The notes under the pieces are model-generated. The model was not told the DNA's origin, ran no database searches, and saw only the letters and a program-made list of their open reading frames with translations. This document shows, in pieces, positions 1-5,237 of a stretch of 5,237 bases of DNA. The stretch's first letter is position 1. Each line of letters begins with the position of its first letter. Position numbers and translations under genes: made by a program. Origin of the DNA: Gammaproteobacteria bacterium (GTDB lineage: Bacteria; Pseudomonadota; Gammaproteobacteria; SZUA-229). The stretch covers positions 9,155-14,391 of the forward strand of contig NVSH01000033.1 in assembly GCA_002401185.1 (NCBI GenBank), written 5' to 3'.

Positions 1-358
1 ATATAAAGGTTTCGGATTGAACAACGTCATGTTGTTGATTATTGCGTTGTTGAATTTCTTGCTGAATCAAGGCATCGTCTTCTGCCTCATATTCTTTCTG
101 AATTTTCAGATCAGCCAAACGACGAAGTGCTTCCGGTGTCATGACAGTTTCAGGCGTTTCCTTCAGGAATTTCTCATAACTGGCCATGGCCTTTTCCAGA
201 CTATCGTCGACCTTTTCTTCCTTCACCACAAATTTAATATCATTTAGACTTGCTATGGTTCCTTTGGTACTGGTCGCAGCACACGACACCAACAACGAAG
301 ACGCTACCGATAGCAGCACAAACTTGATGATGGATAATTTGTTATTCACTTCGTACAT
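1..358 (-). CDS. TPR-type outer-membrane lipoprotein, partial (3' end outside window)
   Basis: The frame is open from an ATG at 358 to the window edge, giving the first 119 residues; the stop lies beyond position 1. Residues 1-25 form a lipoprotein signal peptide: Lys7 and Lys12, a hydrophobic stretch, then the lipobox Leu23-Val24-Ser25-Cys26. Position +2 is Ala, not Asp, so Lol sorting to the outer membrane is expected. Residues about 54-90 look like a TPR helix pair (SLEKAMASYEKFLKETP, then EALRRLADLKIQKEY). The part after that is rich in Gln and Asn. The start lies 3 bases after the TAG of the upstream gene and has no clear Shine-Dalgarno sequence, so translation is probably coupled. As last of three exported proteins in one operon, it is a likely outer-membrane anchor or scaffold. 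The lipoprotein call is firm. The TPR assignment is likely, and the exact function is unknown. It resembles the large TPR proteins next to AgmX/PglI and ExbB/ExbD genes in other proteobacteria, but that comparison is from memory. Confidence 0.85.
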   Translation of the reverse strand, partial: MYEVNNKLSIIKFVLLSVASSLLVSCAATSTKGTIASLNDIKFVVKEEKVDDSLEKAMASYEKFLKETPETVMTPEALRRLADLKIQKEYEAEDDALIQQEIQQRNNQQHDVVQSETFI

Positions 359-361
359 AAG

Positions 362-2467
362 CTATCGATTCTGCAGGCTTGCTTTTGAAAGCTGTGAAAC
401 ACTATCTACCGGTACCACATCTGGCCTCGTTTGATTATTTTTATCTAGGGAGCCATCGTTACCAGGTTGGTCTACAAACCCTTCCGACTCTGCTTTTTTC
501 TGAGCCTCATGTTTTTGCCGCTGCTTTTCAATCTCCTCATCAAGTTGTGACTTTGTTGCTCGATCGTAACTTTCGGCTAGCGCAAATCGTGCTTTGATTT
601 GATAGTCTTCCAAATACTTACGACGACGATCCAGTTCGTTGATGGCCATGGTCTCAAGCAAACGTCCCTGCTTTGCCATCACACCTTTTAATTTTCTCTG
701 CACTGCAAAAAGTCGGGTTCGGTACTGACGAATCGGAATGGTATAACCCTCATAACTTTGTGTCGCAGCCTGTCGAGTACGAATAAAAGAGTTATAACGT
801 TGTTTTAACTCTTTTATAATTACATCCAGCGACGCTAAATTATTGTAAGCGTCGGTTAAACGTTGATCGTACTCCGTTCGTATTCGCCACAACAAAACGC
901 CACGCAATCTTTTTACCCGAGAAATACTTTCTGCATCCACAGCTTGTGGTTGTGTAGCAATGACTCCTTCTAACGATACGATGGTATTTAATGCCTGACG
1001 CTCGCTCGAAGTAGCCAGGTATTCTGGACGCGGTGATATCAACATGTTTTTAAGTTTATTCGCCAACTTATCTCGCTGTTCCAGGCGCAATCTGATGCGA
1101 GTATCGAGTTTTTTAAATTGTTCTTCGACAACAGGTAATAACGGTTGTTGATAAGCACGACGGATATCGATCATCTCTTCATAAACACTTAGGTCCGCAA
1201 GCCATCTATCCAGGTGGTGGCGTAGACCTGCCAGATCTTGATAGTTTTTATAAGACTGCTGAAAATCATGTGATGCCATGAGTTCCAGGATATAACGTGT
1301 TTCTGGTGCATCGGGTAAATCACGTAAATTCACCACCCAGTTATCATCTTTATCTGCTTCCTCATCGAGCAATGCAGCCAGAAACTGGCCTTGACGAATC
1401 GTTTTAATCGAATCATCCAGACTACCTATCTCCTCGGCAAAAACATCCATGGCATGGTCATACAAATTAGCTGCTTTTCCGTGTGCTTTTAGTTTGCCGT
1501 ATGCATATGGCACAGCCATTAAGACTTCCTGTACAGAATAATTGGTTTCAGCACGTTCATGCAGGATAGACCAGGGCACCAGGGCGCGGTCATAACGCCC
1601 CTGAGAAACAGCGACCCAACCAGCGCCTAGCAATGCACGATTCGAATAAGGGCCATCCAGACGAACCCGTTCAAAATAGGTTTGTGCGCGTATCGCATCG
1701 TCAGCATCCATGTATCGATAGGCAAGTTTTAAGTTTGTCTTGTCTTTCAGTGCTAACAAACCAGTATCACTGAACGTCATACCACCCAATTCATCCAGAA
1801 CAACTAATCCTTGTTGCTCATGACCACTTTGAATCAATGCTATGCCAAGGTTATATAAAACATATCCCTTCAGATTTTGTTCATCTCTTAATATGTCAAG
1901 ACTGGTTACCGCTGCAGAAAATTGGCCCACATCGATTTGAGCCAATGCTTTTAGATAAGCGACATCGGTTTTAAAAAACTCAGGCTCTCTACCACGTAAT
2001 ACCTCAAGTGAGTATTTTTCCTGATAATGCAATTGACTGGGCTCTTCACGAATAAGCTGCAAGGCATACAGTGTGTTTTGTGCATCATTCTTTTTATAAA
2101 ACACCCGTGCCAATGCCAGCGCTGCCTGATTACGTGTCGCCAGATCAACACCAGAACCTAACACCGCCTGTATTGCCCGGCCTGCACGCTGGCTCATACG
2201 GTATTGCAGCTCTAAGTCACCCGTTGAAAATTCAGCATGGCCCAGATGATGATGAAAAGAATCGAGCTCAGACTCATCAAGCTCGTAATATTGTGTTAAT
2301 TCGACATCAAGCCTTGCCAGGGCATCAAAGTGCAAACCCTGGTATGCGTAATACAGGACTTCGCCAAAATACAGATCACGCAACGCAACATCTTTTAGCC
2401 CACTCGCCGCAAATACCGACAAGCTGCAAAACAATGCAGACAATAATGTAATTGAACGATACAACAT
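362..2467 (-). CDS. Secreted periplasmic TPR and coiled-coil protein (701 aa)
   Basis: The start is the ATG at 2467. An in-frame TTG at 2476 would overlap the upstream stop and put four residues in front of a normal signal peptide, so I reject it. Residues 1-20 (MLYRSITLLSALFCSLSVFA) are a Sec signal peptide with likely cleavage before Ala21, placing the protein in the periplasm. The N-terminal half is alpha-helical with TPR-like units at about 115-145, 167-230, 237-270 and 275-350 (for example AYLKALAQIDVGQFSAAVTS and ALLGAGWVAVSQGRYDRALV). Residues about 405-660 are long charged helices likely to form coiled coil, with many Arg/Lys and Glu. The last 45 residues are a polar, probably disordered tail. 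The ATG lies 2 bases after the stop of the 179-aa gene and 3 bases separate this stop from the lipoprotein gene, so all three are co-transcribed. TPR proteins are scaffolds, so a structural role in an envelope complex is likely. A GltC-like role is a guess from size, export and context, not from recognised residues. Confidence 0.9.
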   Translation of the reverse strand: MLYRSITLLSALFCSLSVFAASGLKDVALRDLYFGEVLYYAYQGLHFDALARLDVELTQYYELDESELDSFHHHLGHAEFSTGDLELQYRMSQRAGRAIQAVLGSGVDLATRNQAALALARVFYKKNDAQNTLYALQLIREEPSQLHYQEKYSLEVLRGREPEFFKTDVAYLKALAQIDVGQFSAAVTSLDILRDEQNLKGYVLYNLGIALIQSGHEQQGLVVLDELGGMTFSDTGLLALKDKTNLKLAYRYMDADDAIRAQTYFERVRLDGPYSNRALLGAGWVAVSQGRYDRALVPWSILHERAETNYSVQEVLMAVPYAYGKLKAHGKAANLYDHAMDVFAEEIGSLDDSIKTIRQGQFLAALLDEEADKDDNWVVNLRDLPDAPETRYILELMASHDFQQSYKNYQDLAGLRHHLDRWLADLSVYEEMIDIRRAYQQPLLPVVEEQFKKLDTRIRLRLEQRDKLANKLKNMLISPRPEYLATSSERQALNTIVSLEGVIATQPQAVDAESISRVKRLRGVLLWRIRTEYDQRLTDAYNNLASLDVIIKELKQRYNSFIRTRQAATQSYEGYTIPIRQYRTRLFAVQRKLKGVMAKQGRLLETMAINELDRRRKYLEDYQIKARFALAESYDRATKSQLDEEIEKQRQKHEAQKKAESEGFVDQPGNDGSLDKNNQTRPDVVPVDSVSQLSKASLQNR

Positions 2468-2469
2468 GA

Positions 2470-3009
2470 TTACCAATCTTTAAATGTGACCTTTTGATCG
2501 GATGCGCTACTTCCCGTTATCTGTATCTCCACAAACTTGGGCCCCACAACTTTGCTCACTGTGAAATTTTCACTGCGTTGATATGCATCACCTGATTTTG
2601 CTCGACCAATAAAACTAGCGACAAGTGCATGATCACCGGTTTTTATATTACCCGTATATATTCGTTGTACACCGCCGGAGCGTAATGCTTCGATCTCTTT
2701 AAATGTGTATAAATGTTGCGCGATAACTTTGTTATCAAGTTTTATCTGCATTGAATCAAGTACAAAATCATCATCACCGCTAAGTGAAACAAATAATGAA
2801 ACCTGTGTATTGGATGGGAACAGTAATTTTTCTTCGAGACGGGTTAATTCTGACGTCAACGCTAACACGTCTTTTTTAATATCCTGAACTTGTTCATCCA
2901 GCCCTTTTATTTGCTCTTTGGTAACTTCAGCGGCCTGGATCGAGAGTGATAAAAAACCAATAAAAAATACTATGGGTATACGCAAACGGACTAAATACTG
3001 TATTAACAT
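2470..3009 (-). CDS. Small secreted coiled-coil and beta-domain protein (179 aa), first gene of the envelope operon
   Basis: The ATG at 3009 is preceded by AGGTAG (3020-3015), a good Shine-Dalgarno at normal spacing. Residues 1-26 are a signal peptide (Arg8 and Arg10, then IPIVFFIGFLSLSIQA) with cleavage before Ala27. Residues about 29-63 follow a heptad pattern and should be a short coiled coil, possibly for oligomerisation. Residues 67-166 form a beta-rich domain with recognisable blocks: LDSMQIKLDNK, HLYTFKEIEALRSGGVQRIY, GNIKTGDHALVASFIG and PKFVEIQI. I recognise this pattern as a conserved family of about 180 aa found beside TPR proteins and often labelled 'AraC family transcriptional regulator' in databases. 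There is no helix-turn-helix here and the protein is exported, so that label cannot be right. It probably acts in the periplasm with the 701-aa protein and the lipoprotein made from the same transcript. The molecular function is unknown. Confidence 0.88.
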   Translation of the reverse strand: MLIQYLVRLRIPIVFFIGFLSLSIQAAEVTKEQIKGLDEQVQDIKKDVLALTSELTRLEEKLLFPSNTQVSLFVSLSGDDDFVLDSMQIKLDNKVIAQHLYTFKEIEALRSGGVQRIYTGNIKTGDHALVASFIGRAKSGDAYQRSENFTVSKVVGPKFVEIQITGSSASDQKVTFKDW

Positions 3010-3354
3010 AATAACTACCTGATTAAGACGAGCTTATAAACACAAATAAAAAAGCAACCCTACTAATGATGCATCGACAACGGTTCGAGAAATTTTATTG
3101 GGCAACCCATGGAATATAGCCCTTAGACAATCACACTCCAGTCACCAACATACTTAAATATATATACGTAACAAAAGAGTATGCGACTAAGTATATTCAA
3201 TATTTCACAAAAATAAGGAATACGCCTAATAATTGAAGTTATAAATTATATCTGATGACTTAATGTTTTCATGTAAAGATTAGCCGCAATTAATTAACAA
3301 CTGCTAATATATTCACCTAAGCGCACAAACCATCACAATATTCACGGCGACCAC
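3010..3354. other. AT-rich divergent intergenic region
   Basis: These 345 bases separate the leftward envelope operon from the rightward dgkA and must hold promoters for both. I see no gene in it. On the minus strand, TTGTTA (3174-3169) with a 16-base spacer and TATGTT (3152-3147) is one weak sigma70-like candidate for the operon. ATACTTA (3150-3156) and TAAGTAT (3188-3194) form a 7-bp inverted repeat around it. GCAACCC occurs twice in the same orientation (3054-3060 and 3102-3108), the second copy within a small TGGG-CAA-CCCA hairpin. None of these is strong enough to call an operator. Confidence 0.6.
3302..3310 (+). promoter_or_regulatory. Possible extended -10 promoter of dgkA
   Basis: TGCTAATAT fits an extended -10 element (TGn followed by a TATAAT-like hexamer). 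It would start transcription near 3317, about 38 bases before the GTG of dgkA. No -35 box is visible at 16-18 bases upstream, which extended -10 promoters can tolerate. In such AT-rich DNA a chance match is quite possible. Confidence 0.25.
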
Positions 3355-3714
3355 GTGGCAAAAACAGGCACCACAGGAATCAAACGACTTATCAACGCGG
3401 CAGGATATTCGTGGCTAGGTTTCAAAGCGGCATTTACACATGAAGCGGCTTTTCACCAGGCGCTAGGATTAACGCTGGTGCTGACACCGATAGCGCTGTA
3501 CTTCGGCCAAAGTTATGCTGACAAGGCGATATTGATAGCAAGCCTGCTATTTATTTTGCTTGTGGAAATCCTGAATTCAGCAATAGAAGCGGTGGTCGAC
3601 CGACACGGTGATGAAATACATCCTTTATCTGGGCGCGCCAAAGATATGGGCTCGGCAGCTGTACTTCTCGCTTTCATCATTACAGCCCTGATCTGGTTTT
3701 CGATTCTTTATTAA
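3355..3714 (+). CDS. dgkA: Diacylglycerol kinase DgkA (119 aa)
   Basis: This small trimeric inner-membrane enzyme phosphorylates diacylglycerol to phosphatidate with ATP. It recycles the diacylglycerol released when phospholipid head groups are used for periplasmic glucans and lipid A modification. The sequence is collinear with E. coli DgkA (about 120 residues): N-terminal amphipathic AAGYSWLGFKAAFTHEAAF, then three membrane segments at about 34-50, 56-76 and 98-118. The signature VEILNSAIEAVVDR is intact, as is LSGRAKDMGSAAVLLA. Catalytic and metal-binding residues are present: Glu30, Glu71, Asn74, Glu78, Asp82 and Asp97, matching E. coli Glu28, Glu69, Asn72, Glu76, Asp80 and Asp95. The start is GTG. 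No in-frame ATG lies upstream, and the resulting N-terminus (MAKTGTTG) aligns with E. coli MANNTTG. The Shine-Dalgarno is poor, so expression may be low. The gene stands alone, divergent from the envelope operon. Confidence 0.97.
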   Translation: MAKTGTTGIKRLINAAGYSWLGFKAAFTHEAAFHQALGLTLVLTPIALYFGQSYADKAILIASLLFILLVEILNSAIEAVVDRHGDEIHPLSGRAKDMGSAAVLLAFIITALIWFSILY

Positions 3715-3736
3715 ACCCTTTCTTAATAACCCTTTC
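3714..3736 (+). repeat. Short tandem-like direct repeat after dgkA
   Basis: AACCCTTTC occurs at 3714-3722 and again at 3728-3736, 14 bases apart, each followed by a TTAAT-like sequence. The first copy overlaps the dgkA stop codon. It may be a slippage duplication, and I see no function. The rest of the spacer up to 3885 contains only a small TGTTG-TAT-CAACA hairpin and no convincing promoter or terminator. Confidence 0.4.
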
Positions 3737-3887
3737 ATTTAATGGTGAAAACTGTGTTTGAATTATTGTTGTATCAACACACCAAAACGTCCTGTTTTTA
3801 AAGAAAAGAAATTCCCCAGTTCGCAGCCATCTTAATTATTTCTACTACAATTCGTGATAAATCCTAAAAAATATTTTCTATAACCAT

Positions 3888-3891
3888 GGAA
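3888..3891 (+). promoter_or_regulatory. Shine-Dalgarno that sets the start of the outer-membrane protein gene
   Basis: GGAA lies 6 bases before the ATG at 3898, a usual distance. The other in-frame ATG at 3886 overlaps this site, has no ribosome-binding sequence of its own, and would add MEFI in front of a normal signal peptide. The ATG at 3898 is therefore the better start. Confidence 0.6.
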
Positions 3892-3897
3892 TTTATT

Positions 3898-4629
3898 ATG
3901 AAACTTAAACACTTAGCATGCTTTGCAGCACTTACGACACCCTTAATTGCTAACGCAGACTTTCTTTCTGTGACTGCCGGTGCAGGCATATGGGATGAAT
4001 CTCCCAGTGGTAACTTTCAAAAAATTACTGACCCTGTGGCCGTCGATGTCGAAAACAACTTATTTTGGGACAACGAAACACAGGGTTATGTCTTTGTAAC
4101 GATTGAACATTTTGTACCCATTATCCCGAATTTTCGCCTGATACACACCAAACTGGATCATGACGGTAGTGGAACAACCACTTTCGACTTTGATGGAGAC
4201 ACATTTACTGGCGATGTCAGCAATAATATTTCGATCGAAACCACCGACTTGATCGCCTACTATGAAGTACTGGATAACGTCGTTAGTCTCGACCTTGGTT
4301 TGGTCATTCGAAATTTAAAAATAAACTACACTATCACCAGTGCTGGTAGCACAACCAGCGATTCGATAGATGAAACCATCCCCATGTTATACGCATTAAT
4401 TGGTGCTTCACCCTGGCCTGATTTAATCATCAGTGGTGAATTAAGTTACATCGCATTTGAGGGTAGCAGCATTTCTGACTTTACCGCTAAAGTTGCCTAT
4501 ACCACTAATTTCTTTGTTGGTTTTGAAGCGGGTTATCGTAAACAAACGTTTGAGCTCGACGATGTTTCAGACACCGATGCTGATTTAAGTTTCGATGGCG
4601 TTTTTGCTGGTGCTTATATTAAATTTTAG
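3898..4629 (+). CDS. Outer-membrane beta-barrel protein, TIGR04219 family (243 aa)
   Basis: Residues 1-20 are a signal peptide (MKLKHLACF..., ending LIANA) with cleavage before Asp21. The mature part starts DFLSVTAGAGIW and alternates hydrophobic and polar residues as in transmembrane beta strands. Family blocks I recognise are IEHFVPIIPNFRL (about 69-81), DLIAYYEVLDNVVSLDLGL (117-135), IPMLYALIGA (161-170), GELSYIAFEGSSISDFTAKV (180-199), GFEAGYRKQTFELDDVSD (208-225) and a final LSFDGVFAGAYIKF. The C-terminal Phe with aromatic and hydrophobic residues at alternating positions fits a BAM beta-signal. These blocks match TIGR04219 ('outer membrane protein with GlyGly', named for co-occurrence with GlyGly-CTERM/rhombosortase systems), from memory. 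Length is normal for the family and the mature protein has no cysteine. The true function of the family is not known; a small pore or a structural role is possible. The gene appears to be transcribed alone, 183 bases after dgkA. Confidence 0.88.
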   Translation: MKLKHLACFAALTTPLIANADFLSVTAGAGIWDESPSGNFQKITDPVAVDVENNLFWDNETQGYVFVTIEHFVPIIPNFRLIHTKLDHDGSGTTTFDFDGDTFTGDVSNNISIETTDLIAYYEVLDNVVSLDLGLVIRNLKINYTITSAGSTTSDSIDETIPMLYALIGASPWPDLIISGELSYIAFEGSSISDFTAKVAYTTNFFVGFEAGYRKQTFELDDVSDTDADLSFDGVFAGAYIKF

Positions 4630-4638
4630 ACAATAGCT

Positions 4639-4742
4639 AAAAAACTTTCACCGCAGAGGCGCGGAAACGCAGAGTTTTATTTGGTAGCTGCGTATACGGC
4701 GCAACGACCAAAAATAGATTTTCTCTGTGCCTCTGCGCTGAA
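4639..4742 (-). terminator. Possible terminator of bcp formed by the palindrome and a T-run
   Basis: Read on the minus strand, the large hairpin described at 4647-4742 is followed after two bases by six T residues (4644-4639), which fits an intrinsic terminator. On the plus strand the hairpin starts only 17 bases after the stop of the outer-membrane protein gene, but no clear T-run follows it, so in that direction it may act mainly by protecting the 3' end of the mRNA. Confidence 0.35.
4647..4742. repeat. 96-bp imperfect palindromic intergenic element (CGCAGAGGC type)
   Basis: TTCACCGCAGAGGC (4647-4660) is mirrored by GCCTCTGCGCTGAA (4729-4742), 13 of 14 positions complementary. As RNA the outer stem extends to 19 positions with one C-C mismatch and two G-U pairs. 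An inner stem follows, GGTAGCTGCG (4683-4692) with CGCAACGACC (4700-4709), 8 of 10 paired around a 7-base loop. The symmetry axis falls on CGTATACG (4691-4698). The left arm also repeats CGCAGAG (4652-4658 and 4668-4674). GC is 50% by hand count, visibly higher than the flanks. The CTCTGCG/CGCAGAG core resembles a palindromic repeat I remember from intergenic regions of many unrelated bacteria. Whether this genome holds more copies cannot be seen here. Confidence 0.75.
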
Positions 4743-4808
4743 GCACTTTAAAACATTAAAACTATTTGTTAATCGCAGGCATTGACGTTTACGGTGTTTG
4801 TAAAACTT

Positions 4809-4836
4809 TTTATCAATACTAGTCTTATTTGATAAA
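4809..4836. terminator. AT-rich hairpin between the convergent genes
   Basis: TTTATCAA (4809-4816) and TTGATAAA (4829-4836) are perfect inverted repeats of 8 bp around a 12-base loop that itself contains the palindrome ACTAGT. The site lies 26 bases beyond the stop of bcp (minus strand). The stem is weak because of its low GC, and only short T-runs follow on the minus strand. It could be a poor terminator or a processing site. Confidence 0.3.
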
Positions 4837-4862
4837 CAAAAACTCAATAAAACGTTCCAGAA

Positions 4863-5237
4863 CTATAACTTTTTCACGACATCCAAAATAAGCTGTGCAT
4901 GGCCTTCAGCCACAACGCCATACTCAGCATAGCGAATGATGCCTTCTTTATCGATTACGAACGTAGAACGCACAATACCCATTTTTTTAACGTCCTTTTT
5001 TTCTTTTTCCTGCCAAACACCATAAGCGTCACATAGCTTGCCTTCGGTATCCGCAAGCAGACCAACCTGCAAAGAAAATTTACTGATAAAATCGACATGG
5101 CTCGCGCAGTTATCTTTGCTTACGCCATAAACGACGGTATCCAATGCCGAAAACTCATCGATAAACTGGCTAAATTGATTGGCTTCTATGGTACATCCGG
5201 GCGTGTCGTCCTTTGGATAAAAATACAAAACCACATT
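4863..5237 (-). CDS. bcp: Thiol peroxidase Bcp / peroxiredoxin Q, partial (5' end outside window)
   Basis: Bcp reduces hydrogen peroxide and organic hydroperoxides in the cytoplasm, usually with electrons from thioredoxin. The frame is open to the window edge and the first visible residues are NVVLYFYPKDDTPGCT. A GTG at 5234 is an internal Val codon, not the start; about 30 N-terminal residues are missing compared with the usual 150-157. The 124 residues present include the active site YPKDDTPGCT, with Thr12 and the peroxidatic Cys at in-window residue 15, the block VYGVSKDNCASH, the block CDAYGVW and the conserved MGIVRSTFVID, whose Arg90 fits the active-site arginine. The resolving Cys found five residues after the peroxidatic one in E. 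coli Bcp is Asn20 here. Position +36, used in Xanthomonas PrxQ, is Ile. Two other cysteines are present, Cys44 (+29) and Cys69 (+54). The gene converges on the outer-membrane protein gene, and its stop is TAG at 4865-4863. Confidence 0.95.
   Translation of the reverse strand, partial: NVVLYFYPKDDTPGCTIEANQFSQFIDEFSALDTVVYGVSKDNCASHVDFISKFSLQVGLLADTEGKLCDAYGVWQEKEKKDVKKMGIVRSTFVIDKEGIIRYAEYGVVAEGHAQLILDVVKKL

Noticed and set aside
17..434. Two overlapping plus-strand open frames (17-247 and 186-434)
   Set aside because: Both are antisense to the lipoprotein gene, which has a convincing lipobox and a coupled start. Their sequences resemble no protein I know.
2071..2451. 126-residue open frame on the plus strand
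   Set aside because: It lies entirely opposite the 701-aa TPR protein gene, has low-complexity His/Pro/Gln-rich composition, and shows no domain or ribosome-binding site.
2468..2476. TTG at 2476 as start of the large TPR protein
   Set aside because: It would overlap the stop of the upstream gene and lengthen the signal peptide by three residues; the ATG at 2467 gives a normal signal peptide.
2705..2887. 60-residue plus-strand open frame
   Set aside because: It is antisense to the well-supported 179-aa secreted protein gene; its Ser-rich composition is typical of a shadow frame.
2470..3009. Transcriptional regulator (AraC family) assignment
   Set aside because: The protein has an N-terminal signal peptide, a coiled coil and a beta domain, and no helix-turn-helix, so it cannot be a cytoplasmic DNA-binding regulator.
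3010..3354. CRISPR leader, riboswitch or small RNA gene in the AT-rich divergent spacer
   Set aside because: No regularly spaced repeats, no recognisable riboswitch core, and no hairpin followed by a T-run.
4809..4836. FNR/CRP-like binding site from the TTATCAA...TTGATAA symmetry
   Set aside because: The half-sites point the wrong way for the FNR pattern TTGAT-N4-ATCAA and the spacer is 12 bases; the position between convergent gene ends fits a hairpin better.
5232..5234. GTG at 5234 as the start of bcp
   Set aside because: It is a Val codon inside the conserved VVLYFYPKDDTPGC strand; the real start lies outside the window.

Overview
The window looks like a chromosomal segment of a moderately AT-rich gammaproteobacterium. 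Three things point there: a DgkA close to the Escherichia coli form, an outer-membrane protein of the family I recognise as TIGR04219 (known mainly from Gammaproteobacteria), and lipoprotein and signal-peptide signals typical of a diderm envelope. I cannot name a genus. There are no tRNA or rRNA genes, transposases or CRISPR arrays.

Left part (1-3009, minus strand): three genes in the same direction with almost no space between them (2 and 3 bases), clearly one operon. In transcription order they encode a small secreted protein (coiled coil plus a beta-rich domain, 179 aa), a large periplasmic TPR/coiled-coil protein (701 aa) and a TPR-type lipoprotein whose 3' part runs off the window. All three are exported. 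Together they look like the periplasmic and outer-membrane part of an envelope-spanning machine. My tentative comparison is with the Glt/Agl-type TPR modules first described for Myxococcus gliding motility and also reported from gammaproteobacterial genomes. This is the least understood and most interesting part of the window.

Middle (3010-4629): an AT-rich divergent intergenic region of 345 bases, then dgkA (diacylglycerol kinase, GTG start) on the plus strand. After a 183-base spacer comes a gene for a TIGR04219-type outer-membrane beta-barrel protein, also on the plus strand.

Right part (4630-5237): a 233-base convergent spacer holds a 96-bp imperfect palindrome of the 'CGCAGAGGC...GCCTCTGCG' type, plus a second AT-rich hairpin. 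Beyond it, on the minus strand, is the 3' part of bcp, a thiol peroxidase of the peroxiredoxin Q group. It has the peroxidatic cysteine but lacks a cysteine at both usual resolving positions.

The theme is the cell envelope: lipid recycling (DgkA), an outer-membrane barrel and an exported TPR assembly. Apart from the three-gene operon, nothing ties these genes functionally to one another.
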